A stretch of DNA of 64,000 nucleotides from Drosophila persimilis (Eukaryota > Arthropoda > Insecta > Diptera > Drosophilidae): the NCBI RefSeq assembly GCF_003286085.1, contig NW_020825288.1:12648001-12712000 (forward strand). Direction: 5' to 3'. Below are positions 11,237 to 24,900 of this stretch, piece after piece. The notes beneath the pieces were generated by a model. That model was not told the origin of the DNA, searched no databases, and saw nothing but the letters and a program-made list of their open reading frames with translations. Made by a program: the position numbers and the translations under genes. Each line of letters begins with the position of its first letter. Within the stretch, counting starts at the first letter, position 1.

Positions 11237-14200
11237 CCCCCTGCAATGTGATTGCATAATAAAGTGACACTGCGGATTGCATTTCCTTTCATGCAATGGG
11301 TGTTAATGTCTGGCATTGTTGTCGTCGTCTCCAGCACCACCCATCAGTACTCAGCCCTCAGTTTGCCGCCCAACCATTATCCTTTCCAAGTTCCAGCACA
11401 CAATTAAACCTGTGGTCTCCGTGGCTTTGGGAATGGCATTGAAACGTCAAAGGGGCGGCCCTTAAGGAGGACTATAATTGTATGCATTAAAAAATAAAAT
11501 TGTTGCATCTAAGGATCTATTATTAAGGCAACTATTAATTTACAAACTGGTGCTGTTCGGGAATTATAAACCGCAAACGCCACGGCGACAGCCACCCCTC
11601 AACCTTGGGGATCCTTCAGCGGAACATCAGCCTTGTGGCGGTATTTGGGATTTTAACGAGGGCTGGGGCTGCCCTCGAACTGTGTTTCCGGACTGACCAT
11701 GGAATGCTTTTATGCGACCCCACCCCAACATGAATCCGTAGTTATTAAAGTGCGGCTGTAGAGGGTATCCAAGTGGGGTAGCTAAGACTTTCGGGGAACC
11801 AAAGGCCAACAAATGTAGTCTGCAGCAAAGAAACTTCTTACCAGAGCTCTACACTCGTGGGATATCCGAAAGATATATCTGAACATATACATATTTAGTT
11901 GGCAGTCACAGCCACCCTCTCGCTGTGCTACCGTCTCTGACACTCTCATTTTAAATCCCATTTCATCTTACATTACGTATACGCCCCATTATACCCACGA
12001 CCACGAGAGATACACTCGGGAGGGAAAGCACACAACAGAAATATTTCCTTCCTTCCTTTTTTTTTAATATTTTTTAATGTGGAAGTTGTACTCATTTTCA
12101 GTTTTTTTGTGGCGGGGTTTTATCTGTCGTCGACTTGGGGCACAATTTGTCGAATGCGTTTCCTTCCTGTGAAGGCTGCAGGGGCGTGGCTGTAGGGGCC
12201 GACATGCCCCTGTGTCAACTTCCTTCCTGCCCTGCCAGCCAGCCTTTTCCCCTGGCTTTGTGCGTGGAACAAAGAAGGAGGAGGTGTGGCAGAGAGCGCC
12301 AGAGAGGGTGTTGTGGCAACATGGATGATGGTCAACATGATGCGGCATGTGGCAGCTTGTTTTGGAGTCATATAACATATACGATGGAGAGGGCGGGGGG
12401 AGGAAGTAGCAGTATTTTTGTTTGTGTGTGGCTTACGTCATATTTTATTGTTGCTCTTCGATGGGGCGTGCCCTTAAGGGATTTCGCATTTTTAGTGTCC
12501 GAGAGAGAGAGGGACAGCGGCAAGCAGTGGGTCACAATGTCAAGCAGAACACACGATGGTAAAGCGGAGTAAAAGACGGTAAAAAACAAGATCAAAGGAA
12601 TCGGGGAATGCAGCAAATGCCGCAATTCAAAGTTTGGATACCCTTGCATGTCTGGCATCGCTTCTTCTGGTATAATTTATAGAATTTGTTATTATGTTTT
12701 CCCTTTTGTGTGTTACAAATCTCTAACCCAACTTCAACATACCTTCTGCGAGGGTATTTACTGTGTGTACCAAAGCAAAAGCAACAACAACAACATAGAA
12801 AAATACTCATAGATGTGTAAAGCAAAGCAAAAATGGCACACAAAAAAAAAACACGTCACACACCCGCACACCCACACACACACACACGCGAACGACATGC
12901 GCCTACTCTCGGCCTAGTCTTTGCTTTGCTTTGCTTTACTGCTTGGCTTGCGCTCGCCTTTCTTTCATTACTTTACTGATATTTTGTGTGTGTGCCGTTT
13001 TGCCGTTATTCGTTTCCTTTTCTCCCCGTCTTCCTTCCTTCCTTCGTTGCTGCTGGTGCTGCTGCTGCTGCTGCTGTGGGAAATAATCCATTTCGCTTGC
13101 TATTTTTAACAGGCGACGCGACGACAGGCAGCGGGCGGACCTCCCTCCCAAGGGTCCCGAGCAGCGACGCAGCTGCGGCAAATCAAAAGCCGCATACACA
13201 CACACACACACGAACATGTGCGCTCACGCACTCCTACACACGCACATCTACGGCTCAGCGCCTTCAATATTTTTGGCGCTCGCCTGCGCAAGGGCTTAAG
13301 CTCTCTCTTTCTCTTACTCTTACTCTCTCTCGCTCTTTGGCTGTTTCTCTTTGTTGCTGCTTTTGCGTATTTTATGTGTCAGTGTGTTAATTTCCACACA
13401 CACACAAACACGAATACACTTGACATGGAACCGCCGAACCGCAGACACAAAAAAAAGAAGTAAAACGATGGAACACGCAAAATAACTTTGTCATAAGCCC
13501 CAGACTCCCCCCCCCCACAACCACCCCCAACTTACCACAGCACACGCTTGTCTTTGAATTCCACCTGCTCTCCTCTCCGTTAATTCTTCGTTTTTGCTCT
13601 ATCCTCTCCTGTCTTCTCTCACATCAGGCCGCAAGACCCAGAACCCACAAACATCACTCGTTCCTCGCTCGTCGCCCGTCGTTCTCCCTTTGGCCATTGT
13701 CCACATCCTGCCTGGCCCTTGCGCGTGTTTGCATTTTGGTTACAGTTGCTTTTTTCCTCTTCTCTACTTTTGCTGTTGCTGCTCTTCTTTTACTGTGTTT
13801 CCTCCACCTCCACCCACCTCGTTTTCCTTTCTGCTGTCTTTTGTTTTTGCTTGAGCGGGAGGCGCGCCAAATAGGGCGGTGGAACCTAATTGGTGTGCTC
13901 GAAAAAGTTTTACGAACGTAAAAAAGGAGAAGAAGAGAGAACGAGTAGTCGCCACGTGGCGGACTGTATTGAGAAGCTTTGAGAGGGATTTTCAGTTTTT
14001 GTAGAGTACTTTATTTTCAGATTAAACATTTTCAGAATGTTTGGAAACTCCTGTGGGTGAACAGAATACTAAAGGGAATACATTACAAATTTAAAATAAA
14101 ACCAAACTAATGACCTTCTCAGTAACTATTTCATCATCTAAATCCATGGAAAATGGAGGTCTTTTAATGCAATTTAAAATGAAAAATACTCGTAGAGTAC

Positions 14201-17200
14201 GCTTTAAGTAGGATCCAATTTCACTTGGTAATTATTTGCATACATAAAAAGCAGAGTTCCCGAAATTAAAGGTAACTCAATCCTCCCCCAAAGGACTCCC
14301 TAATTGGGGGGATTATGGGTGTGTGCTGTCTCCCAGCAGGGAGTTCAACAAACCCCTCTTTTGGCAGCAGGTCAATAATCCTTGGCGGCACTCCCCCAAG
14401 CCCATATCCCACCATCCATCAATCATTGGAAAGGGACTGCAGCTTGTACGTTTGACATGCAATCCACAATGCGGCAGCTGGCTCCCACTTGGAATCTATC
14501 GCTCCACCCGCTCCTATCCTGCTCTTCTCTGTGTTGCACATTCGGGGAATTTGCCTGCATTGTGCCACAGAACAGCATGGTGTCGTTTGATTAATTTCAG
14601 CGACGGCGCGCCACTTGCCAGCCCCAAAGGCAAATAAAAAAAACATAGAGGAGGGAAAATAAATTTAGTGCCAAAAGTAATTGCGCCCAAAGGACACGAA
14701 AACTGGCAACAGAACCCGCAGCAGCAGCAGCAGCAACAACAAAAGCACACAAGCAACAAACAACAAACCAAACGAAACGCAAGCGCAGCAAAAATAATTA
14801 CAAGTCATGAACACAGATAGCAAAAATGACGCCACGGAAAAAGGCTACAGCGAATTTCCACCCAACGTTCGAGAGAGCAAGAAAAAGAGGATAGCAGAAG
14901 AAAGGAAAGAACACACTAGAGATGGGGCATAGAAACACACGGCCACGCAAAAAGTGTTTCAGGCACGCAGGAAGCACATTTATCATGCAGCATGACGTTG
15001 ATTTGCTATACAAATTTCCCATAGAGGATTGAATAGACATGAATCTGGTATTATGTGCGAAACGGCAAGGAAAAACCGATCATAACCATCGATTTTGATC
15101 TATTTGTTCCACATGAATATAGTCAATATTCTATGGTAAAGCTACAGCAAGCTACCGTTTATTCGATTTTCAATCGAATCATCTAAAAATACCACTGCCT
15201 TTGTGGGTGAAAATCAGCTGTTTCATTGCGTGTGAATGGCAAATTGTCAGTCACGCGTGTACGTGAAAAGAAGTGCCTCAAATGGAGAGGATTTCGGTGT
15301 CCCAATGAATACTGGTCTCTTCCACAGGTCCTCATGCAAAGAAGGAACGAAAGAAATCTCAGCCTATGCCCCATCTCTAGCACACACAGACACACAGCCC
15401 TTCCGTTCCCCTCAAAGTTCCCCCCTTCTGTTGTCAAGTGTGTGTGTGTGTGTGTGTGTTTGGGCGCAAAGTTTTATCTATCCTGAGGCCCATTGGCAGG
15501 CAGCGACGATGCCACACCATAGCCATTCCCATCCCATCGGGTATAAGCCTGTTTTGGGGGGAAACTAATTAATAGCGCATTTTATTTTGTGCCTTGCCCC
15601 ACCAAATGGCAAAAACACACCATTGCTGACGCCACAGCGAGCGCAAGCAGCCTGTGGCACAGCATATGACAAATAATGTTGAAATTAAATGATATGCCGG
15701 CGGCGATAAGCGAGAGGAGTGTTGTTGGGTTCTATCTGCTTTTATGGGGATAAAGCCGAAGCCGCATTAGTGCATGGCCAGAAGAGAGAGAGGAAGGGAG
15801 TGAGAGAGTCCATGGCAATTCCAAGGCTCAGCTCTGTCGGGGGGTCGCACATCGATTTAGCTCCCCCTTTAATGCGATTGTATCCATCCCAAAGAAGAGG
15901 GAAGAGCATTCACCCATGTGATATACCAGCTCCGTTAAGCTGGCGATTCAAGTAAATTGACAAATCTTAACTGGATAAACGTAGCAGTAGAGAAAATGCC
16001 TCAAAAAAAAAAACCTCTAAAACTGCGGAAGATCCACCAGAATTTCCTCAGTTGCACCAAAACACTTTTGGGGTTACTCTAGATTCAGTGGATATATCAA
16101 TTAAATTATCAATTAAAGTTTGTATACTTGTAAAAAAAAGTTTTTTAAAGTTTCTTCTTCTAGATAATTTGATGATCTTAAACATGGCTCCACTAAGGGA
16201 ACTAGTTTTAAATCGAATCAAATATCGAACTACTACTGAACGGAACTAGTTTACAAATAACCAGGAAATAAAGTTTGAACACTTGTCTCTACGGAGTTCC
16301 GCATTCCCCTCCAGAGCGGTGTCGTAAAACGTAGTTATATCTGTTGAGTTTTTCAGTTTGTTGAACTCTCCCCAACCGAAAATTGTGGGAAGTTCAACTG
16401 CCGACTGACCGACCCAAGGCCCTCCCCTCGTGTTTGTTCAGCCCCTGTGTACATACGTAAATACGGAGTAGTATTTTGCCGAGCACCTGGCCCCACGGTT
16501 CACGGTTCATTTGTCTGCCACCCTGAGGGGCCCTGGCTCTGGCCGCGGATTCACTCGTTACATAATAGCGTTTCTGCTGAAAGTGGGACTTCGGTTTTTG
16601 GGTGGGCCATTGTCAAAAGCAGAGCGCTATCTGCATTGAGCGAATTTTGTTGTTCTTGTTAATTTGCATTTCATTTCAGGTTGAGAAAACTCACGGGAGA
16701 AACCCCGAGAGAAAACAGAAGAGCGCCGGTAACTTGTCGAAAAGTTTCGCGTTCGTTTCCCCACTCCTACTCGCTATTCTCTGCCTCGCTGTTTCTCTTT
16801 GCTTTGTTCATTATATGTGTGTTTTTTATTATTTTTAAGCTTACTCTTCAAGGCCAAAGCATATCAAATTGTTTAACGACTTTTTCTTTATTGTCTGCCA
16901 CCTAAGACTAGGGTTCTTCTTTCTTTGTTTTCTTTTTCTTTGCCCGTGTTTGTTTTCGACTCCATTTCTGGTTATGTGAGGCGTGCGATGACGACATTGA
17001 ACATTCGTTCCCCCTCCCGCAACGACTTCTTTTACGAGCGAGCAGCTTTCTACGAAACTCCCTCTCTTTCTGGATATTGGTAGTCGTCTCTCGCTCTCGC
17101 TCTCGCTCTCACTCCCGCTCCCGCTCTGGCGAATGACTTTCAGTTGTCAGCGAATGCAAATTTACAAATGGAAGGCCATCTCTTCATTCCCATCAGGCGA

Positions 17201-17577
17201 ATGCCAACATGGAATGGCCTCCAAGGGTTTCGTTTTTCGGAGGCCCCCGCTCGCACTCTCTTCGCATGCCCCAACAGTACTTGTTTTTTTTTTTTCGTTA
17301 TAAATGATTCACATACGGAATACTCAGCGGCAAGGCACTTGATATACGAGTCTGAATCCCGGAATCTGATTCACTCTCTTCTGTCAGATGTGTGGATGCC
17401 GGCTTCCCATTTTGTGTGGAGTGTTTATATTCATATTTTTTTGTATAAAGGGTTAACGCTGTGTAAATGGGATTATTTTGTTATCATCTAATACCATTTC
17501 TAGCTTCGAGTATCTATTAATTTTTCTGGTATCCTGCCATATATTTATTTAGCATTATCTGGTTGTATATTCAAGTG

Positions 17578-18696
17578 TTTTTATACCCGATACTCAAAAT
17601 GAGTATTGGGGTATATTAGATTTGTGGTAAAAGTGGATGTGTGTAACGTCCAGAAGGAATCGTTTCCGACCCTATAAAGTATATATATTCTTGATCAGCA
17701 TCAATAGCCGAGTCGATTGAGCCCTGTCTGTCTGTCCGTCTGTCCGTCCGTCCGTCTGTCCGTCTGTCCGTCCCCTTCAGCGCCTAATGCTCAAAGACTA
17801 TAAGAGCTAGAGCAACGATGTTTTGGATCCAGACTTCTGTGATATGTCACTGCTCCAAAAATATTTCAAAACTTTGCCCCGCCCACTTCCGCCCCCACAA
17901 AGGGCGAAAATCTGTGGCATCCACAATTTCGACGATACGAGAAAACTAAAAACGCAGAATCGTAGAAGATGACTATATCTTCTAGAGTGCAAAATCTGAA
18001 CCAGATCGTATAATTATTACAGCCAGAATCACGAAAACAATTTCACTCTTTCTCGCTCTGTCTCACTCTAACACACAGGTTTCATGGTCGGTTTTGCCAA
18101 TTGCAAAATATGAGTTCAAGGATCTCAGAACCTATAAAAGCCAGAGCAACCAAATTTGGTATCCACACTCCTGTGATATCGGACCTTGACCGTTTCCTGT
18201 CCAAATTTCGCCACACCCCCTTCCGCCCCCGCAAAGGACGAAAATCTGAGGCAACCACAAATCTCAGAGACTATTAAGGCTAGAGTAACCAAATTTGGTG
18301 CACACACTCCTTTAAGATGTCACTATAAAACGTATATCTCAGAATTTCGCCCCACCCCCATCCGCCCCCACAAAGGACGAAAATCTGTTGCATCCACAAT
18401 ATTGCAGATTTGAGAAAACTAAAAACGCAGAATCATAGATAATGACCATATCTATTAGATTGCTGAATCTGGATCAGATCAGATCATTTTTATAGCCAAA
18501 AGGAACAAATCAATTTGCAGTGGCTACGCAGCGCCCGACGTCACGCTCAGACTGATTTTCTGTCTCTCTCGCACGCACTCTTTGTCGTGTCGTTAAATAT
18601 TAGCGGCGTCTGCCGGAGGAGAGCCATACTGACTTAGTATCGGGTATAACCGTAGAGTTGCGGTGTCCGCAGCAACTCACAACGTTCCCCCTCGTT
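17578..18696 (+). mobile_element. DINE-1-like (SGM/ISY-type) non-autonomous Helitron-derived element, copy 1
   Basis: This copy is about 1.1 kb and non-coding. It starts at TATACCCGATACTC (17582), has a conserved block ending in TATATATTCTTGATCAGCAT, then a GTCTGTCC microsatellite (17725-17775). Next come about 126 bp internal repeats containing CGCCCCACCCCC and GGACGAAAATCTG, and a TATCGGGTATA word near the right end. It ends in a hairpin (GAGTTGC...GCAGCAACTC, about 18656-18678) and GTTCCCCCTCG. The head and repeat architecture match what I know of DINE-1/INE-1 elements. Boundaries come from aligning this copy with the one at 32.9 kb. It has no transposase and depends on outside machinery. 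A GA/CT-rich block is at 18041-18072. Confidence 0.85.
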
Positions 18697-20244
18697 TTTT
18701 ATAAGTTTTTTCTGTAATTTTATAGATATTATTCACGATTTTCTGTTATCTAGCTAGTATTTTTTCTGGTATTTGTCAAGGAATTTTTTGGTATTTATAT
18801 ATCTAGTATTTTTAAATATGTAGTTATATATCCAATACGTTTTTTATGGGTTATTTCGGCTCAGAAGTGGTTCTAATTTCATTTTTGATCCATACAAAAT
18901 GGATACGAAATCGCTTAGGCTGAGGTCCAATAACCTATAAATCGTTGGGGAATAAAAGATAATCCCACTCCAAATCAAAACCTCTCAAGTTACACTGAAT
19001 TATGTCGACTTTGGTCCAATCCCTCACTGGCTTAACCTCATCCGTTCCGCTGTCAACCCCTTGACTAGCCCCAAACTAATGGATTTCTCTTGCTTTTTTA
19101 TATTTCTGTGTGGTATTTTATACTTTTGCTGGATCCCTCGTTGACTTTTTGCCTGTCAACAGAGGCTTGCAGCTACTTGGCTGCTGCTGTTGCTGCTCCT
19201 AATGGAATTGTTAATGTTAATCTCGTTTCTGGTTGTTCATTCAGTGCAGTGGAATACAGAAATAAGCTTAGTTTTAGGTTTCTTGTTAGTTTTTCGTTCG
19301 TTTGTTTGCTGAAAAATTCTATTCTAAAAGTTAATTTGCTGCAAGCAAGCGTTTCTGTGCCAAATGGAATTTAACTCTGGAAGAGTGTCATAAACTTGGC
19401 TTCAAGTTGCCTGCGCCACGAGGCTGGCGTGTAGATGGGCCAAGAGGCGAGGATGTGCCAGCAAGTCTTGAATGTAATGCTGCGGATGATGATGATGGTT
19501 ATGGCGTCGTCCATTCGCTCAAAGCGCCACTTGTGCATCATTTACAATAAACGTCGGCGAGGCTTTCGAAACGGGGCCACGTCATTAAGAGCACAATTTC
19601 TGGCTTCTTTCTGATATCATTTAGAGATTCAAGAGGCCAAAAGAGAGAGCATTTTGTGACTTGAATTCAAGACGGGATTAGTTGAGTTTTGGTTGCATTT
19701 TAGAGATAGGCTATCGTTGTTAGAACCTCTTGAATATATTCAAGATCATTGTAGCTATCTTTATGGGATGGTATTTGGTATTTTTCAATGCATTTCTGAT
19801 ATTTTATATTCGTTTTCTGTTGTTTGTGGTATTTTTCGATATATTTCTTTTGGTTTCTAATCTTTGCTGGTATTTTCAGTATATTTCTGGTATTTTCCAG
19901 TATATTTCTAGTATTTCCTGGTATTTTCTATTAATTTCCTGGTATTTTTCTCGTAATCTTTATAATACGCACTTGAGAAGATCTAGAACTGAAAGGAATC
20001 TGGCCTTGCACTATGAATGATACGATTTCTAGGACTCCTTCTGCCATTCTCCCATTTCTTAAACACACCCCAAACGATAATCCCCCCAAGCAATTTAATC
20101 CAAGTCTCAGACAAGCGAAAGAATATTCCAAAAATATATTATCCCACCATAAAAAACAACAAGCACCACCTCCTCACATAAAGTGAAAATGGAATGCAAA
20201 GAGATTCATAATGTCGCACATTCTCCAATCTCCTGTCTCGCCTT

Positions 20245-20269
20245 CTCTCTCTCTCTCTCTCTCTCTCTC
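20245..20269 (+). repeat. (CT)n microsatellite
   Basis: Uninterrupted CT dinucleotides (GAGA on the minus strand) in non-coding DNA. Such tracts can bind GAGA factor or CLAMP in flies, but no function can be assigned here. Confidence 0.9.
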
Positions 20270-21879
20270 CACCGTTTATTTCTTTATCTATTTATTCATT
20301 TTGCAGCGGTGTTTTTTCTCCCATAGCCCATTGTTTTTTGTTGTTGCTCTCGTTCAAAGCTAAATTAATAAATTAAATTGACGTGCAAACAATTTTCTGG
20401 AACTCTCGGCGCGTTTATTGCATTTGCATTCGTTAGACAAAAAAAAAAAAAAATGTTTGGCTGTCGTCTGGAGGGGTTTCGGAGGGGACCTCTTGTTACC
20501 ATGTCAATCATGATTATCGTGGGTATTCATTCCACAGTTCCCTCATTTTCTTCTTCTTCTACTTTGTGACTTTGACTTTGGCAATTTGTTTTAATTTAAA
20601 GAAAGCACAAGGAAAAGCCGGAAAATTTGTTGGAGATTCAGGAAGAAGAAATATATAGGTACTATTCGTACCCTTTTCGTTACCGTTTCCCTTCTGGGAT
20701 ATGGGATTATCTTCTATGCCAGCTAGTCCTTGATTTAAGTTTGGGTTTCATTTGCGATTTTTCTTATCCGGCTCACGTTTTGTTTGTTTGCTTTTTCTCC
20801 TCTAGCCCCCAACCATCCTGCTCTCCCTCTGACTCCTCTTTTCTTCCATTTCAAGTGCCTGCCGACGCTGTAATTTGGTTTTTGGGACCCCGAACGACAG
20901 AGGAGACACAGACCTCTGTTCCCCTCTGCTGACGATGCCACTTTCTGAGTGCGGGTATGGGGGGTTGGGGGGCTATAAAAATTGTTTTTATTTTTTCGTT
21001 TCCCTGCCACATTTGGGGCCATGGCTGCCACACGCACCAACACGAAAACCGCAACAAAAAAAAAAACAGACGAAGGAAGGCAGCATTTTTCCTTAACAAT
21101 TATCGCATTGGGTTTTTCTAACAGCTTCTTGATACTGGGGAAGAGGCCAGAGGGTAGGAGGGACACGCACAAAAGTCATAGCTAATAATAAATACACATT
21201 TTCTTCTTTTTTTTTTTTTGGGGTGAAATTTTCTTAAGGCGCCAAGCGGTTGTTGGTTTTGTTGCCGTTGCTGACGTGTGCCTGGCCATAAAAATCCACT
21301 AAAGTCGGGACGACCTTGCGGCCTGGCAACAGCAATACAAGCACACCAAGGGGGGGGGAGAGGCAGAGAGTGCGATTTCTGAGAAGATATTATTTGGACT
21401 AGAGACAGAGAGAATATCGCCAGAGGCTCTGCGGCCACAACACGAATGGGAACTCAATTTGCATTACATTTACTTTGTTGGCATAATATTTTATAGGATG
21501 TCTGGGCATATACACACTCGCATAAGGGTATTGTACATGGTACATGCAGAAGGAGTTCTGGGGATATTTGGCTGCTAGCAGGGAAGGTTGAATGGGGGGT
21601 AGCCTGAAAAGGGAGCGAGCTGGGGAGCAGCCTCGAACAAATCGTTGGGTAGGGGTGGCGGCAGGGTCAATGGGTGGGAAAGTCACTGGTTGAATGAGTC
21701 ATGACCTTCCTTCCAGCGGAAAAAGGGTTTGTTTGCTCAATTTAAAGTTTAATTGAATGGTTTTTCCTCCCTTTTGATTGTGACTTTATTTATATATTTT
21801 TTTAATTTGTTGTAGGGGATTCGAATAGGTTTTGGGTTTTGTGGAAGTTTCAGTTCATTTTGGATACTAAATATTTGGT

Positions 21880-21990
21880 GAAATAGTTCTTTTTGCTTTG
21901 CGAAGCCTAGAGAACTAGTTCTTTTTGGTTGTATGCCTAAGAAACTAGGTTCTTTTGGCTTCAAACGTTGTGAACTAGTTCTTTTTTACA
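21880..21990 (+). repeat. Degenerate ~31 bp minisatellite with CTAGTTCTTTTT core
   Basis: Four units whose AGTTC/AGGTTC cores start at 21885, 21917, 21947 and 21977 (32, 30 and 30 bases apart), each followed by TTTT and then a GC-containing spacer. More AACTAGTT words follow up to about 22165. Confidence 0.65.
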
Positions 21991-24900
21991 TTATATGTCT
22001 TTCGTGAGGCCTATCTTTAGGCCTCAGTGCTGTGTGCTCGAAGTGAGACATTTAACTTAAATGGTTCATAAAGTACTAGTTCCATAATAATGTAAAGGGT
22101 CCCTTAAGTATCCCCAACATTGGGGGATCCCGTTTGGAATCCAGGACAGACATAGTTTGAACTAGTTCAAAGAAACCCATTAAGGTATTTATGGGCGACT
22201 TCCCGCCTCAAATATCTAGGGCTCCCCCTCCTTTAGCCCCTTCCTCATCTCCAGTTCTGGTTCCTCCTCCTCCACCTCTAGTTCTTTTCCAGCATAGCCT
22301 TTGAGTCAACACATCCCAAAAAAGGTCTTTCCCCGACGACAACGACGACGCCGACGATGATGATGTCTGACATCTTTTATTGGGTCATATATAAAATTTG
22401 ATTAGCTGCTGCCTGCCATTGTCGGGGCCTGTCGTATGGCGCCAGTTTAATGAAGCAGTCGTCGGATCCCAGTCGATTTCTGCCCTCTCGAACCGAACCT
22501 TTGTTTCCACTCACTGATTGGACCAAAGGGAGTCGAAGAAGAAGCGAGTTTTCTTCTCTTTTTTTTATTTTGTGGAAAAGGAAAACAATAAAACTCCAAA
22601 AGTGACCCGTCGTAAATCTCGCTGCGGGAGATTGAACCGAAAAGAGAGATATACATGCTACCATTTCTACTTCCTGCCGCGCCCCCTCTGCCTTACCTCC
22701 TTCGGGCCCCCTTTTCCGCCTCATCGAATGAAAGAACAAAAGCGGAGAACCCAGCAGAAAGCGTTGCCTACTGTTTTGGGACTCCCTAAAAAAAAACAAA
22801 AACTAAAGGAAGGAAAGGAAAACAGAAGCCTGACCTTTGACTCGGGCATTGTTTTAGCCACCATTTCTGTTTCTGTTAAGGTGATGCTGGCCCCGAAAGG
22901 GAAAGCAGGGAAAAACTCAAAAGTTCGGGCAACGCTCGAGGCGCACTTGTAACTTTCCACATAAATTAACTGTCAAAAAAAGGACACAGCAACCGGAAGC
23001 AGCGGGGGGAGCAGGTGGGGGCGATACCACTGCCATTCAGGAATTTCCTTGTAAATTTGTCTTGTAATTACATTGGTCCCCCTTCCCTCCGTCTGCGTTT
23101 TTTCCGGCTTTGCCAGCTCTCCATTCTCCTTAATTATAATCATAATTAATCAAAAGAAAAATACAAGAGAATAATGTTGAATCTTTAATGGAATTTATTT
23201 GATTTGCTCACACACGAGCCGAAATATTGCTCATACGCCATGTGCACGCCGAAAGCCAAATAAAATAATCAATCGATGGGCATTAATGCGATTATGCCAG
23301 TTAATCGCTTAAATTAAGTGCATTCAGGGTTGGAATGTGGAAGGACAATAAACAAAGGAATCTCTGAATTAAAATTGCATTATAAATATATATTTTTTTT
23401 TGTATTTATTTTGTTTTTTTTTTAATTTTTGTATCTTTTTATAATTTTTCCTCTTTTTTTTTTTGGTACAGATGAGCGGAATTTTCCAACCATTTTCATT
23501 GCCAATTTCCCTTCAATTTTTGTTGAATAGCCTTTATATTCAGAAACAACGAAAACAGAAAATAATAACATTCCAAGGACGGAATATAATTTATACATGG
23601 CTCTGCGGGGTATGCACGATATATGTATTATTTCGTAGGTTAATATATGCTAAATCACGTACATATTCATGCCCCCCACCTCCCCAAAGCCCCCATTTTC
23701 CATATCTATTACGAATACACTTCCACTAAACCTTAAATCTATTTGCGTTTCATTTTAGGGGGGATGTTTTTTTTTGGTGTTGTTTCGTTTTCCTTTTTGT
23801 TTGTTGATGCATAAATAAATCTTCAAATTAGTCAAGTCGAATGGGATATTTGTCAAGTTTTCCTACGGATGGAAAGAGGATAAGTCCTCCTCAGGAATAT
23901 CCCTAATGTGAGTCCTCACTTGTCTTTCTCTGCTGCGTGTGTCTTCCTCGGGAATATCCTTGATGTGTGCGAAGATAGTCGCAGTTTTTCTGTTTTCATT
24001 TTGATTTATTTAGGAGCTCCTCCGACAGGCCAACAGTTCAGGGTATGCGCGTGTCCTTCTGCACACACACACTCTCGTACAGATGGCATCCATCCGTAAA
24101 GGTAGATTTGCGACAGCTGCCGATGGATGTTTGGACGACTTTGACCTCGCCTTCAATCGCCCTTCGACTCTGCAATTAGTGGGTGTGGCTTGTGGGCGTG
24201 TGGCATGTCTTAATATAAGGGATATTCTTGTGCTGAAATTGTTTGCATATCTTTCAAGTTGTTTGCCTAATTAGCAACAATTTACGTCTCACACAACATT
24301 CATAATGGAACAGAACGGAACGGAATGGAATGGAAAACCCAAGGAGGTCGGAAGTTCATTCATTAGAGACTCCGAAGAGCGAAGGGGGGACGGGGCGGAG
24401 GGGCGCTGAAACCTAATGAATAGCCATAAATTTGTACAACTTTGTTCCCTCACAATTCCTCTCGCTCTTTCAGAATTTTTCACTTGTTTTTCCTTTGCTT
24501 TTCTTTTGTGTAGACGCAGGCGTTTGGCCTAATGTTTGGTCAATTTATTGGCAATTTCTTTGGCACCCGGGCACCTGATACCCTCAATGCCGCTCCCCAG
24601 ATAATAAATATTCTCTCTCTGCCACTCTTATTTATATTTATATATTTTTTCTTATACGTATCTCTGACTTTTGCCTAAATGCTGGAATTTGTCATATCAG
24701 CCTCAGAGTCCCTAACTTTGATTTATGTCTTGGTTTTTTCTTCCACTCCCCCCAGATTGTTTTTCTATCAAATCTCTGAGACACACAGTCACACATTTAT
24801 TCGTTCATTCGGTTTACAGACAATTGAAAACGCGTACAAAGTAGACATTTCTTTTTTGACTTTTTCAGCCTGATAAGAATTCCAGCTTATTGAACTTGAA

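Larger units (their letters stand above)
5231..17577. other. Non-coding stretch (intronic or intergenic)
   Basis: No convincing coding exon is seen on either strand. The ORFs present are short and low in complexity. Contents include GA/CT-rich tracts (6760-6900, 9400-9450, 9780-9960), CA/TG runs (6350-6365, 12860-12890, 13200-13220, 15435-15460), a hexamer repeat at about 11.2 kb, a TCC repeat at 10.54-10.59 kb, a GCTCTC/GCTCCC run at 17088-17127, and a degenerate roughly 33 bp minisatellite at 8634-8773. No RNA gene was recognised. Confidence 0.6.
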
